Positions 1 to 9,679 of a stretch of DNA of 64,000 nucleotides are shown in pieces. The DNA is from CATQHP01 sp965205595 (GTDB lineage Bacteria; Acidobacteriota; Terriglobia; Bryobacterales; UBA6623). A model generated the notes under the pieces. That model saw only the letters and a list, made by a program, of their open reading frames with translations. It was not told where the DNA came from and made no database searches. The stretch spans positions 404,381 through 468,380 of the forward strand of contig CBDBHI010000030.1 of the NCBI GenBank assembly GCA_965205595.1. The letters run 5' to 3'. The translations under genes were made by a program, and so were the position numbers. The number at the start of each line of letters is the position of its first letter. The stretch's first letter is position 1.

Positions 1-2123
1 AGTCTTCGACGTACATCAGGTCGCTGCCTTCTCGCTCGATTTGAGCAACCTAGAGAAAACGGCCGTCTGGTGAAACGCTCAAGCCGTCCGCCGGCGTTCC
101 ATCGACTTCAAGAAGCGTACTTGTTGAGCCATCCGAGAATCGGTACAACTGAACTGTTCCGCCAGGTCCTTGCGCATTGGCCTTAATGTAGTAGATCCCC
201 TCGCCATGGACCGCGAAGTCCGCCATGTTGGCAATGTTGTCGACGACTTCTTTCTCCCGGCCAGTATTCAAGTTCATCGCCCAGATGGCCGCTCCAGTGG
301 CCTTCTTGATCAAGATAATCGCGCTTCCGTCGGGCGTCTCGAATCCAGAAAGCCCGCCGTCTTCAGTGACTTGAATGAGCTGATCCCCTTCGACCGATTT
401 CTTCCAGATTTGGTACTCACCGGTCCGGTTCGATCCAAAGTAAATCCATTTTCCGTCGCGAGACCACGTCGGAATCACATCATGTGATGGATCGTTCGTG
501 AATTGAGAAGGGGGCCCGCCGTCCGTCCGGACGATCCAGATGTTGGCATCGCCGCCGTGTCGGGAGTCGAACGCGATGCGCGTGCCGTCCGGCGACCACT
601 TGGGAGCGCCACCCTGCATCTCGAACGGGATCAGTGGGGTCCGATGCGTTCCGTCCGAGTTCGAGATCCAATCGCGGTTGTCGGCGTTGTAAGCGATTCT
701 TGTGCCGTCCGGAGAGTAATCGCAGAACCAAGTGCGGCCAGTCGCCGCCGTCACTCTCATACCGCGAGCGCTCGCTGCTGTCGCTGAAGAAATTGCTCCA
801 GAAATATCGTAACGCCACAGGTTCGTGTCGCGTGTCGATCGCGTGTAAACCAGTGTTCCGCCGAGCCTCGCAATGGCCGGAAGCGATCCACTCTCGCTAA
901 TTTGTGACACCTCTTTCACGCGGCGCTCATCATCGACAGCCAGGCTCCACAAACTATGTCGATATAAATATTTAGCTACTACCAATCTTGTTCCATCGGC
1001 GGACCAAGCCGGTCCGGACCAGCCGAATTGAGCGTCGGTGAGCAGACTCGGTCGGCCCGCTGGTTCCAGGTCTTCGTCAGGCCAAAGCGGCAATCAGCGG
1101 CAGGATGTGAATCAGCGGATTGCCGGCGTCGAACCGCATAAACGCCAGGGTCTTGCCATCGGGCGAGACAGCGGGGCTTAGATCTTTGGTCTGAGCGCTT
1201 GTGATCGCCCGCTTTTCACCGCTACGTAACGCGAACCGGTAGAGACCACCGAGTCCGTCTTGCCGTTCTCGGTCCACCAAGACTAGGTGTTCGCCGCTCG
1301 GATGCCACGCTAGGTATCGACGGTCGCGGTTCATCGTCAGGTTTTCCGGCCTGGCATAGATTTCCGTCAGTTTTTCTTCGCGGCCGCCGAGTGGAGGCGT
1401 GCGCAGAACCTCTGATCGATCGCCTGACAACTGCCGGAGAAAAGCGAGCAAACCGCCATCCGGCGACCATGCCGGACTGTAGTCCTCGCGCGCATCGTGA
1501 GTAAGCCGCATCGGCTGCGAACCGCCGACAGTCAAAACGTAAATGTCAAAGTTGTCGCTATCGGGGCCGTTCCACACAAACGCCACCTGCGTCCCGTCAG
1601 GCGATAGAGTCAGCGTTGTCTCAATGCCGAGATATCCCGTTAGAGTTTTTGCGTTCAGAAGGGACCTGGGCAGTTCCACGTCAGTTCGTTCCGGCCAGAG
1701 CAATGCGAGGGTGACAGCCGCAAGGAGCCCGGCGATCGCAAGCGCGACGCCCCAACGCTTTCCCTGAGGGGTCTTTTCGACAAGCGATGTCGACCCCACT
1801 GGCTCCAGCGATTCGATAAACCGATACCCGCGCCGCAGAACCGTCTCGACAAACTGCGGCCGCGTTGGGGAATCCCCAAGTGCCTCACGCAGCCGCGCCA
1901 CAGCGGTATTCAAGCTGCGGTCGAAATCAACGTAAACGTCCTCGCCCCAGATCTCCTTCCGCAGCTCTTCACGCGTAACGACTTCGCCCGGGCGCGCCAG
2001 CAGACTCTTGAGAATCCGAAACGGCTGATCTTGCAGCCGCACGGCCCGCCCATTCTTGCGCAACTCTCCCGCCACGACCTCAAAGGCGCCGAACCGAATC
2101 CGTTTTGCTGTTCCGGCCGACAT
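1..2123 (-). pseudogene. Winged-helix regulator with TolB-like beta-propeller, broken
   Basis: Read on the minus strand from ATG at 2123, the product begins with an OmpR-type winged helix (about residues 10-105, ending GYRFIE). A single membrane helix follows (AIAGLLAAVTLALLWP), then PD40/TolB propeller repeats of the SPDGT type. This architecture is common in Acidobacteria: a membrane-anchored, one-component, possibly DNA-binding sensor. The reading frame breaks near 1085-1100, where the ten bases tgccgctgat precede tgccgctttg. Deleting one unit restores ILPLWPDEDLEP, as expected at this point in the family. A second lesion is an in-frame TAG at 50-52, after which the frame continues VAQIEREGSDLMYVED to the window edge, which looks like the normal C-terminus. 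The two pieces (1077-2123 and 50-1093) would otherwise be annotated as separate genes. It is probably non-functional, though the winged-helix half could still be made. Confidence 0.85.
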
Positions 2124-2269
2124 GTACTGACCTACGTAAGATCGCACATAAGTTCAGTTAAATCAACAGCATACGAAGTAACAACTACTTAACAGACAGA
2201 TGCCTTGAGGTATCGGCTTACCTGGCTGAATCTCGGACTCACAGCGCAACCAGCGCACCAGAGAGTCCG

Positions 2270-2941
2270 ATGAAACACATCCATCTAGCCGCCCTTTTGG
2301 CCGCGTCACTCCTCGCTAGCCCCTGCCTGGCTGCAAGCGTTGAATCGCTTCCTGACGTCAAACAGATGACCGTTAGGATCTACAACTACGCCGACGTCTC
2401 CGATACCGTCATGAACGACGCCAAACGCGAATCCAATCGCATCTTCGCCGAACTCGAAATCGAGACGAGCTGGCTCAACTGCCCCACCTCCCCGGAACTG
2501 ATCGCCTCGAACCGAGCCTGCTCCGCCAAGCCTGGTCCGGACCATCTGATCGTGAAGATATTGCCAAAGTCGATGAGCAACAAGTATGGGTTCAAGCGCG
2601 GAATCTTTGGTTTTGCTCTCCCGACAGCGAAGGGCGTCCCAGGGAACTCGATCAGCCTGTTCTTCGAGCGCGTCCTAGTCCTGGCTTACTACGGCGGGGT
2701 CGGGACGAGCTTCGTGGACGCCCAAGCGATCATTCTGGGACACATGATCGCCCACGAAATCGGCCACCTACTGCGCGGGCCACAGAGTCATTCACCCAGC
2801 GGGATCATGAGCTTCCCCTGGAACAAACGAGTCTTGACCAACATGGAGCACGGCCGCCTAAAGTTTTCAACGAAAGAACGGCCACTAATCCACAACGAAC
2901 TAGACCGCCGTGCGGACTTGCGCCAAGCATCGATCAACTAG
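2270..2941 (+). CDS. Exported HExxH-type putative metallopeptidase
   Basis: The 223-residue product has a clear Sec signal peptide (KHIHLAALLAASLLASPCLA). Near residue 165 it has HEIGHLLRGPQSHSPSGIM. HEIGH is a zinc-protease motif; a third His eight residues after the second, followed by GIM, recalls the third ligand and Met-turn of metzincins, but the spacing is longer than the classical HExxHxxGxxH. The rest of the protein is not recognised. It is likely periplasmic or secreted. It stands alone, 122 bases downstream of and divergent from the broken regulator. The ATG at 2270 was chosen because it gives the signal peptide directly. Peptidase activity is inferred from the motif only. Confidence 0.75.
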   Translation: MKHIHLAALLAASLLASPCLAASVESLPDVKQMTVRIYNYADVSDTVMNDAKRESNRIFAELEIETSWLNCPTSPELIASNRACSAKPGPDHLIVKILPKSMSNKYGFKRGIFGFALPTAKGVPGNSISLFFERVLVLAYYGGVGTSFVDAQAIILGHMIAHEIGHLLRGPQSHSPSGIMSFPWNKRVLTNMEHGRLKFSTKERPLIHNELDRRADLRQASIN

Positions 2942-3021
2942 TCAGGAGCCCCAACGGCAGCGCCCGATCGATCTGAATAGAATCTCTAGACACCAAAACG
3001 CCGACAATGCACTCCGCGGTT

Positions 3022-3076
3022 CCGAGCCGCGCCGCCGTGCGGTGCGGAGGTCGAGCTTCTGCTACAGCAGCTCGAC
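3022..3076. repeat. GC-rich palindromic repeat fragment
   Basis: CCGAGCCGCGCCGCCGTGCG with its continuation (3022-3047) matches one arm of the large hairpin at 54587-54660. It is followed directly by another stem, GTCGAGC...GCTCGAC (3050-3076). This is a second, partial copy of a dispersed hairpin family. No gene is seen between 2942 and 3147. Confidence 0.6.
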
Positions 3077-3147
3077 TTGAAGCTTCCGCGCCAATCTCCA
3101 CCAAAGGTTCTAACCTCAACCAACCAAACCCTGTAGTGCCGATCTTT

Positions 3148-3282
3148 TAGAGCGTTTTCATAATTGGCGTAGACCGATTTTAGGCAACACCGCAGACTTT
3201 CTCTCGACGATTTGTGGCGCGGCCCGCCACTCGCCGCCGGCGTGTCCATTTGTCGGTCTACGCTCTTGCTGAAAATGCTCTA
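3148..3282. repeat. 135-bp MITE-like element with imperfect terminal inverted repeats
   Basis: The left end (3148-3178) reads TAGAGCGTTTTCA...GCGTAGACCGA. The right end (3252-3282), reverse complemented, reads TAGAGCATTTTCA...GCGTAGACCGA. The inner 73 bases are GC-rich with no ORF. Size and inverted ends fit a non-autonomous mobile element. I see no convincing target duplication and no second complete copy in the window. Confidence 0.55.
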
Positions 3283-3624
3283 GAACCAAACACTGAAAAC
3301 CCTAGCCTTATCACCCTCCACCCCCTCGAATCGCGAAACTCGGGTTAACACAAAAGCTCGGTGGTCGGGCAGGCGTCTCGCCGCCAGCGTCCTAGGCTTG
3401 GTCGATTTCAAGCGACAACGTGATATCACAACACGTATCTACCGCATCGTGCAAAAAAGGCAAACTTGCGAGCATTTACTGTCCGTAGACGGCTCGCGGC
3501 GAACGTCAGGCGAAACCGCTCCCAACTAACACAGTGAATACGCTTTCGTGGCTTGATTCACGAGGTCTATTCTCTGGAGGGCTTAACGAGTCTGGACGAT
3601 TTCTGGCAGAAGCACCGACCATGG
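3283..3624. other. Intergenic stretch without a supported gene
   Basis: No ORF here has coding character. A perfect 10-bp palindrome, GTGATATCAC, lies near 3420-3429. It could be an operator half-way between the small metallopeptidase-like gene and the TonB receptor, but nothing else supports that. Confidence 0.4.
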
Positions 3625-3697
3625 GGGTCAGGTCCGTACCGAATCGACCTTGACCCGGGAGAAACTGGGTAGCTGCCTTCCAGAATTCCCAGTTTCT
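3625..3697. repeat. Two tandem REP-like hairpins upstream of the TonB receptor
   Basis: The first stem is GGGTCA-GGTC (3625-3634) against GACC-TTGACCC (to 3656), with one bulged base. The second is a perfect 10-bp stem, AGAAACTGGG (3660-3669) with CCCAGTTTCT (3688-3697). Paired hairpins of this GGTCAGGTC/GAAACTGGG kind resemble REP sequences mobilised by REP-associated tyrosine transposases. No such transposase is in the window. The second stem could also act as a weak terminator. Confidence 0.5.
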
Positions 3698-3855
3698 GTT
3701 CCCGCAGTCAGGCCAAGCGCCTGCCCGCCGTGTTTTGCGTAAGAAATCAGTTGCATTACGGCGCGCCGGTGGCTATGCTGGCCGTACCGAGGCGGCTCAC
3801 ACACCAACCCAAAATAGGAACGGCAAACACGTTCGACAGACAGGAGAGGCGTTTT

Positions 3856-6800
3856 ATGTCAATCAATTGGTTCTCGCGACTGCTCGTGGTCGCCCTCACG
3901 CTCGCGCTTTTTCAAGGCCAGGCACCCGCTCAGACAGTGGGCACGATACTTGGTACGGTCACCGATAACACGGGTGCCGTGATTCCCGGAGCTGAAGTCA
4001 CGATCACCAACGAGGGCCAGGGCACCTCGAACGTTGTTTCAACCCAGGCGGACGGAACGTTCTATCTTCCAAACGTCGTGCAGGGTTCCTATTCGATACG
4101 GGTCGAATCCGACGGATTCCAATCCCACGCTGTCTCAAATTTGCGGCTGGACACAGGCGGCGTCATTACTTACGACGCCGCGCTCGAGGTGGGTGCCGTC
4201 ACCGAAACCATCAACGTCGAAGCATCAACCCCGCTAGTGGAAACCTCGCGTGGCTCGCTGGGAGCGGTTGTCGAGAACAAGCGCGTGCTGGAGCTGCCCT
4301 TGATCAACCGCGAGGTGTTCGACCTGCTGGACCTGACCCCAGGCGCCCAGCGCATGAGAAACAGCAACCGCGCCGGCGGCGGCGACGTAACGATCGCCGG
4401 CGGGCGGACTCGCGCGGCCGGGGTCTTCCTCGACGGCGTGGTCAATTCCCGCACCGGCATCGGGGCGACGATCACCGAACTGAGCCCTCCAGTCGATGCG
4501 ATCTCGGAGGTTCGCGTGGAAGCCAATGCCCCGACAGCCGAGCTGGGCCGCTCGTCGGCCGGCTTCATGAATGCGACGACCAAGTCGGGCACCAATGAAT
4601 TCCACGGGTCCGGCTACTGGTTCGTCCGCAACGACGCGCTCAACGCGCGCGGCTGGGACGCCAGGAGCAAGACCAAACTACGCCGCAACACCCCTGGAGC
4701 GACGATCGGGGGTCCGATCGCCAAGAACCGCACGTTCTTCTTCTACAACTACGACATCACGATTCAGAACCTCGAGGACCTGCGCGTCCGCAACGTCGGA
4801 CTGCCCGAATGGCACACCGGCGACCTCTCGACGATGCTGCAGTCGAATGGCAGGTTGCGGCCCGTCTATGACCCGCTCACGTCGAGCCGCCGCGGCGGCG
4901 AAACGCAGTTCGAGAACAACGTCATCCCGCGGAGCCGGCTCGATCCGGTGGCGCAGAATGTCATCGGCTTTGTGCCCGCTGCGAACCGCTCCTCGGTCGA
5001 CGTCTCGAACGAGGGCAACTGGGTCCAGAACCTCGGTCGCGAGCTACGGCGCACGAGCCACACGTGGCGCGTCGACCACAAGCTCAACTCCGAGGACTCG
5101 CTGAGTTTCCGCTACAACCTGTTCATGCCGGTCACCGACCAACGTGTGTCGGCCGCTGATTGGGGTCCTGCGGACCCGAACCAGATCAAGTTGCCGCAGC
5201 GGCAGCAGAACATCCTGTTGTCTTACACGAAGCTGTTCTCGCCTACGTTCTTCATGAAGGCGACGGGCGGATTCTTCCGCTATCGCAATGACGTTCAGGG
5301 CCAGAACCTCAACGAAGATCTTGCGAGTCAGATCGGGCTCGTGGGCGTCGGTCCGGACGCCTTCCCGCGCTTCAACATCGGGGGCAACCCGAACTTTGGG
5401 AGTATCGGCCAGTCCGGCGGTCATCGGCGGCTGTTCGCATTTACGAACTTCGAATACGCGGCGCACTTCACGAAAGTGACCGGCAAGCACACGTTCAAGT
5501 TTGGGGCGGACTATCGCAGGTATCAAGGCAGCGAGCTGGGCCGCCAGACGGCCTCCGGCGTCTTCGACTTCGCCAATACCGATACGCGCGGGCTCAACGC
5601 CGACGGCAGCGTGATCGGAGGAACTGGCGCCGACCTGGCGTCGTTTTTGCTTGGCCAGGCGGATCGGGCGCGGCTGCAAGCCAACCCGTCGTTCGGGCGC
5701 CGCTCCTTGTACTCCGCCGGCTTCTTCCAAGACGATTGGCGCGTGAACGGCAAGCTCACAATCAATCTGGGGCTGCGCTATGAGTACGAGTCTCCGTTCA
5801 CGGAGGTGGCGGACCGAGTCACCGGCTGGGATCCGACTCTGCCGCTGCCGGCCGCGGGAACCAACGGCATCCGCGACGGTCAGCTCGGCCGGTTCTTCTT
5901 TGCCGGACAAGACGGCTTTCCGCGCAACCCGGTGCGGCCCGACAAGAACAACATCGGTCCGCGGTTCGGGTTCGCTTACAAGCCCGGCGCGGCCAACAAG
6001 ACGGTGATCCGCGGCGGATTCGCGGTGATGTACGGCGGCAACTACGACGGCAATGTGTTGCAGACCGGCAGCCAGGGCTTTGGAGGAGCGGGCAACCTCG
6101 GCGGCGGGCAGGTTCCGCTGTTGAAAGACGGTTTGCCGTCGACATTCCTTGTGATTCCGGACAGCTCCGAGCTGAACCCCAATTTCGGCACGCGCGGCAC
6201 GAGGTTTGTGCAAGGCCGCGTGGACTTTGTCGAGCGGGACCATCGCACGCCGTACGCCTACGACTACAACCTCACCCTGCAGCATCAGGTCGGCGAGCAG
6301 CTCTTCGAGGTGCGCTACTACGCCAAGTTCGCCAAGCGGGTCAACTTGCGCCGGATGAACCTCAACCAGATCCACCCGCTGAACCTGCCGCGGGTCGGGG
6401 CGCTTGAATTCGGCAGTCGCGCCAATACCCAACGCTTGCTGAAGCCCTTCACGCAGTACGGCGGCACCGGGCAGGTCCGGATGAACAATCCGAACTTCTT
6501 CAACTCGGACTATCAAGGCGTGTCGTTCAAGACCGAGAAGCGCTTCAACCAGGGGCTCGGATACATCTTCCTCTACACCTTCTCGCGCTGGTACGACAAC
6601 GCGCCGTTCGTGGGTGAGAATGCCGCCAGCCTGGGCGACCATGACTGGTACCAGAACATCTACGACTTCGCCAGCGAGTGGTCGTTGTCGGCGAACCATT
6701 CGCCGCATCGCGTAGTGTTCAGCCCGATCTTCGAGCTACCGATCGGCAACGGCAAGAAGGTCAACCTCAGTGGCCCCGCGAACGCGATCCTCGGCGGCTG

Positions 6801-7275
6801 GCAGGTCTCGGGGATCTATACTTTCCAGACCGGATCGCCGTTCGGGGTGACCGTTCTCAACGGTGCGCGCGATGTGAAGGGCGACAACTCCGCGGATGCG
6901 ACGCTCTACGCCAACCTGGTGGGGAACCCGGACGACCCGAACAGAGGCGCTCCGGCCCTCGGTGGACGACGGGGGATCCTCTGGACAAGCGAGGACGCTT
7001 TCGAATCACCGGCGCCGTTTACGTTGGGCAACGCCGGCCGTAAGGTTCCCGGCACCCTTGGACCCGGCACGCCGCACATCTTCAACATCGCGCTCTCGAA
7101 GAACATAGATATCACCGAGCGCGTTCGCGCCCAGCTCCGCTGGGAAACGTTCAACAGCTTCAACACGCCGGAGTTCAATAATCCGCGCGACCAGGTCGGG
7201 CAATCGGGCTTTGGCGTCGTCAACGCGGGCAACTCGCATCGCGAGATGCAATTTGGCCTGAAGCTCTACTTCTAA
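3856..7275 (+). CDS. TonB-dependent receptor with carboxypeptidase-regulatory-like domain
   Basis: The product is an outer-membrane receptor of about 1139 residues, of the long oar-like type expanded in Acidobacteria. It has a signal peptide (MSINWFSRLLVVALTLALFQ...APAQ), then a carboxypeptidase-regulatory-like beta domain starting ILGTVTDNTGAVIPGAEVTI (about residues 30-110), a plug domain (about 125-230; LINREVFDLLDLTPG, GRTRAAGVFLDGV) and a large barrel ending in the aromatic LKLYF. An upstream in-frame GTG at 3730 is open, but ATG 3856 is preferred: AGGAGAG lies at 3842-3848 and the signal peptide starts there. The substrate is unknown; sugars or polysaccharide fragments are plausible given the sulfatase next door. 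It looks intact. Confidence 0.93.
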   Translation: MSINWFSRLLVVALTLALFQGQAPAQTVGTILGTVTDNTGAVIPGAEVTITNEGQGTSNVVSTQADGTFYLPNVVQGSYSIRVESDGFQSHAVSNLRLDTGGVITYDAALEVGAVTETINVEASTPLVETSRGSLGAVVENKRVLELPLINREVFDLLDLTPGAQRMRNSNRAGGGDVTIAGGRTRAAGVFLDGVVNSRTGIGATITELSPPVDAISEVRVEANAPTAELGRSSAGFMNATTKSGTNEFHGSGYWFVRNDALNARGWDARSKTKLRRNTPGATIGGPIAKNRTFFFYNYDITIQNLEDLRVRNVGLPEWHTGDLSTMLQSNGRLRPVYDPLTSSRRGGETQFENNVIPRSRLDPVAQNVIGFVPAANRSSVDVSNEGNWVQNLGRELRRTSHTWRVDHKLNSEDSLSFRYNLFMPVTDQRVSAADWGPADPNQIKLPQRQQNILLSYTKLFSPTFFMKATGGFFRYRNDVQGQNLNEDLASQIGLVGVGPDAFPRFNIGGNPNFGSIGQSGGHRRLFAFTNFEYAAHFTKVTGKHTFKFGADYRRYQGSELGRQTASGVFDFANTDTRGLNADGSVIGGTGADLASFLLGQADRARLQANPSFGRRSLYSAGFFQDDWRVNGKLTINLGLRYEYESPFTEVADRVTGWDPTLPLPAAGTNGIRDGQLGRFFFAGQDGFPRNPVRPDKNNIGPRFGFAYKPGAANKTVIRGGFAVMYGGNYDGNVLQTGSQGFGGAGNLGGGQVPLLKDGLPSTFLVIPDSSELNPNFGTRGTRFVQGRVDFVERDHRTPYAYDYNLTLQHQVGEQLFEVRYYAKFAKRVNLRRMNLNQIHPLNLPRVGALEFGSRANTQRLLKPFTQYGGTGQVRMNNPNFFNSDYQGVSFKTEKRFNQGLGYIFLYTFSRWYDNAPFVGENAASLGDHDWYQNIYDFASEWSLSANHSPHRVVFSPIFELPIGNGKKVNLSGPANAILGGWQVSGIYTFQTGSPFGVTVLNGARDVKGDNSADATLYANLVGNPDDPNRGAPALGGRRGILWTSEDAFESPAPFTLGNAGRKVPGTLGPGTPHIFNIALSKNIDITERVRAQLRWETFNSFNTPEFNNPRDQVGQSGFGVVNAGNSHREMQFGLKLYF

Positions 7276-7283
7276 CCGATCGG

Positions 7284-7300
7284 CCCGGCCCTAGGCCGGG
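7284..7300 (+). terminator. Hairpin after TonB receptor
   Basis: CCCGGCC-cta-GGCCGGG forms a 7-bp GC stem eight bases after the receptor stop codon. No T-run follows, so it is at most a weak intrinsic terminator or an mRNA 3'-end protector. Confidence 0.5.
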
Positions 7301-7677
7301 CAGGTCCTCTTCCATAGCGTGCTAAGTAGGCGAACGTCGGCGGGCCATAGCTCAGGCTCTGCCGACGATTCCAAACCACGCGACGATCCCTCGCACATCA
7401 ACATGAAGCCATCGGCCTCCATTGGGCCTTTCGCTCACACTCTACAGGAGACCTAACGGCGCGGCGGCTCAACTAGCTGTCGGGAGAGGTGCACACGCGG
7501 CATGGTAGAGGAAAATCTAATCGCCACAAAGATTCCCCTCGACTCTCGCTCGACAGTGATGAGCACTGTAGAAAAGCTGCGTATAGCCTCCACGTGGACG
7601 CCTATTCGGATATTGCCTCTTGACCTGAAGCGCCGAACATGTCGGCAGCTGCCCACTGGAATCGGGAACAGACTGCT
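7301..7677. other. Intergenic stretch without a supported gene
   Basis: This is the gap between the convergent TonB receptor and sulfatase genes. A plus-strand ORF (7502-7780) exists but has no recognisable domain and overlaps the sulfatase 3' end. I do not regard it as a gene. Confidence 0.4.
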
Positions 7678-9168
7678 TTATAAGCCCATTTTCACAGGAG
7701 GAAGGTTGTTGACGAATCCCGCCTTATTTCGCCGTAGTTCAGCAATTGCCATCTCCCGCATCTCTTTGAGCTTTGTCTGAAAATCCGCGTTCACGGCCAG
7801 GTTGTCCAACTCGTCTGGATCGGCGTCCATGTCATAGAGTTCTTCGAGGTCTTCTATCAGAGGGCGGATGTATTTGTACTTACCGTGCCGGATCATTACG
7901 TACCAAGGGACGTCACCATGCATGGCACCCTCACCTTTCGGTATCGCGTTCGTATCTGAGCCATAGTTGCGCCCCGTTGCGGCCAGAAGCATCGGGCGGT
8001 CCCACTTAGCGTTGGGGTCTTTGAGAAGCGGCGTCAGATCCTGGCCTTGCATCTCCCACGGCTGCTCAATGCCGGCAAAGCTGAAGAAGGTCGGTACGAT
8101 ATCAATACCGCCGACGGGTGTCTTTACGACTGTGCCGCGGGGTAAGCGACTCGGCATGCTAATGATCATCGGCGATCGAATATTCGAGTCGTACGCGGCG
8201 ATCTTCGTACCGCGGAATCCGTGTTGACCCCAAGCCAAGCCCTGGTCCGACGTAAAGACGACCAGCGTGTTGTCCTTCTGACCGCTCGTCTCAAGGGCCT
8301 CCAGAACCCTCCCAATTCCCTCATCCAGCCCCAGTACGCCCTGGTGATACTGGCGCACCCAGGATGTGATCGAGCGTCCCTGGAAATAGGGCTGCCCGTT
8401 TGGCCCGCGCGTCCAGTGACTGACCTTCTGCGCCCAGGCGGGCTTGCCTAGTCGTGGTCCAAATACGTCTTGGGGTGTGTCGAAATCGATGCCGACGTAG
8501 TCGTCCACGTGGCGCTTGGCCGGCGTGAAGGGGCTATGCACTGCCCCGTAACAGAGCCACAGGTACCATGGCTTATCCTCGTCACGACCCTCACCGTTGA
8601 TCACATCGATTGCCCAGTCGCTGTACTGATCGGTCGAGTAGCGTGCGAGCATCTTCGTCTCGCCACCCTGATAAGTGATTGGCTGGTCGTGATAGTAGTG
8701 CTGATGGTTCTCCGGGTGTGCCGGCCGGTTCCAGACGATTTGATAGTCCCAGTCGCGGCCATACCCGGTGTCGGTGCCAGTGTGCCATTTGCCGACATGT
8801 GCGGTGTGGTAGCCGTTCTCGCGGAAAACCTTTGGCCAGAACGGCGTCTTTTCCGGGTCATAGGTGCTGCCTGGGTAAGGACCCTCCATCCGCATCGATT
8901 CGACCGAGAACTGGTGTTTACCAGTCAGCAGCGTCGCGCGCGAGGGCATGCACCACGAACCGATGTAGGCGTACTCAAATCGGACACCGTTTTCGGCGAG
9001 CTTGTCGAGGACTGGTGTCTCAACCCAGGGGTAGGACTGCGGATAGGCACCAACTGTGCGGTAGGAGTGGTCGTCGGAATAAATAAAGAGGATGTTCGGT
9101 CGCTCGGCGGCTGAGAGAAGACCGAGGGCCAGGAGCATTAGCGAGGAGAGGCGGGTGGCAACAGACAT
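7678..9168 (-). CDS. Exported type I sulfatase
   Basis: This is a sulfatase-family hydrolase of about 496 residues. The signal peptide MSVATRLSSLMLLALGLLSA leads into RPNILFIYSDDHSY, which carries the first metal-binding Asp pair (D32, D33). The active-site motif C73-M-P-S-R77 is the C-x-P-S-R signature in which Cys is converted to formylglycine. Downstream, GYHTAHVGKWH and FTSDQGLAWGQHG supply further family motifs. It probably removes sulfate from a polysaccharide or sulfated organic in the periplasm. The maturase is not in the window. An upstream in-frame start at 9279 is possible, but ATG 9168 gives the signal peptide. It converges with the TonB receptor, which may import its substrate (inference). 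Confidence 0.92.
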   Translation of the reverse strand: MSVATRLSSLMLLALGLLSAAERPNILFIYSDDHSYRTVGAYPQSYPWVETPVLDKLAENGVRFEYAYIGSWCMPSRATLLTGKHQFSVESMRMEGPYPGSTYDPEKTPFWPKVFRENGYHTAHVGKWHTGTDTGYGRDWDYQIVWNRPAHPENHQHYYHDQPITYQGGETKMLARYSTDQYSDWAIDVINGEGRDEDKPWYLWLCYGAVHSPFTPAKRHVDDYVGIDFDTPQDVFGPRLGKPAWAQKVSHWTRGPNGQPYFQGRSITSWVRQYHQGVLGLDEGIGRVLEALETSGQKDNTLVVFTSDQGLAWGQHGFRGTKIAAYDSNIRSPMIISMPSRLPRGTVVKTPVGGIDIVPTFFSFAGIEQPWEMQGQDLTPLLKDPNAKWDRPMLLAATGRNYGSDTNAIPKGEGAMHGDVPWYVMIRHGKYKYIRPLIEDLEELYDMDADPDELDNLAVNADFQTKLKEMREMAIAELRRNKAGFVNNLPPVKMGL

Positions 9169-9510
9169 GGCACTGCTATTGTCGTGCAGGCTGGGACCGC
9201 TGTCAAACGTTGCCGAGTTTAGTCCGCGACGTGTTGGCAAGGTCAGGGACTGATAGGCGATCTCTAACTGCGACTGCACACCATCGAGTCGCCTGGCGAT
9301 TCTCGGCCCAAAGGCCTTACGTCAAACGATCCTGCTGAAATTGAGCGCCAGATCGCCAGACATTCAGAGTGTAGGTCACGAAGTCCCTCGCTGAGGCCCG
9401 AAACACGAACTGATCTCGGAGCTGGGAAACAGCTTCGAGAGGCAGATAAAAACACCTCATGTGGCCGGCTTCCCTGACCTTGAGCGATACCTAATGGGAA
9501 CAAACGGTAG
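9169..9510. other. Sulfatase upstream region up to IS21 end
   Basis: There are 342 bases with no supported gene. This should hold the sulfatase promoter; no hexamer pair was convincing enough to call. Confidence 0.4.
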
Positions 9511-9577
9511 TGTCAAGGGCGGAGTAAATTTGGACCACTTCGGCGGAGCAAAAGTAGACCAGTTGGTGAAGGGGTAG

Positions 9578-9662
9578 CGGTTTTCGTGGGACGGCTGGAA
9601 CGGAGCCTGCGGTCGCCCTTTAGGGCGGCCCAGGCGTAGTGGAGGCCGTCCCACGAAAACCG
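9578..9662. repeat. Long hairpin downstream of istB
   Basis: A perfect 17-bp inverted repeat, CGGTTTTCGTGGGACGG (9578-9594) with CCGTCCCACGAAAACCG (9646-9662), encloses a further small stem (CGCCC-ttta-GGGCG). It sits between istB and the left IS end. It could end istAB transcription or block readthrough into the transposase, a common protective device in insertion sequences. Confidence 0.65.
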
Positions 9663-9679
9663 GGCGAGTGGCCGGTGGG

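Noticed and set aside
5044..6708. 554-residue antisense ORF opposite the TonB receptor
   Set aside because: No protein-like features; composition is that of a shadow frame.
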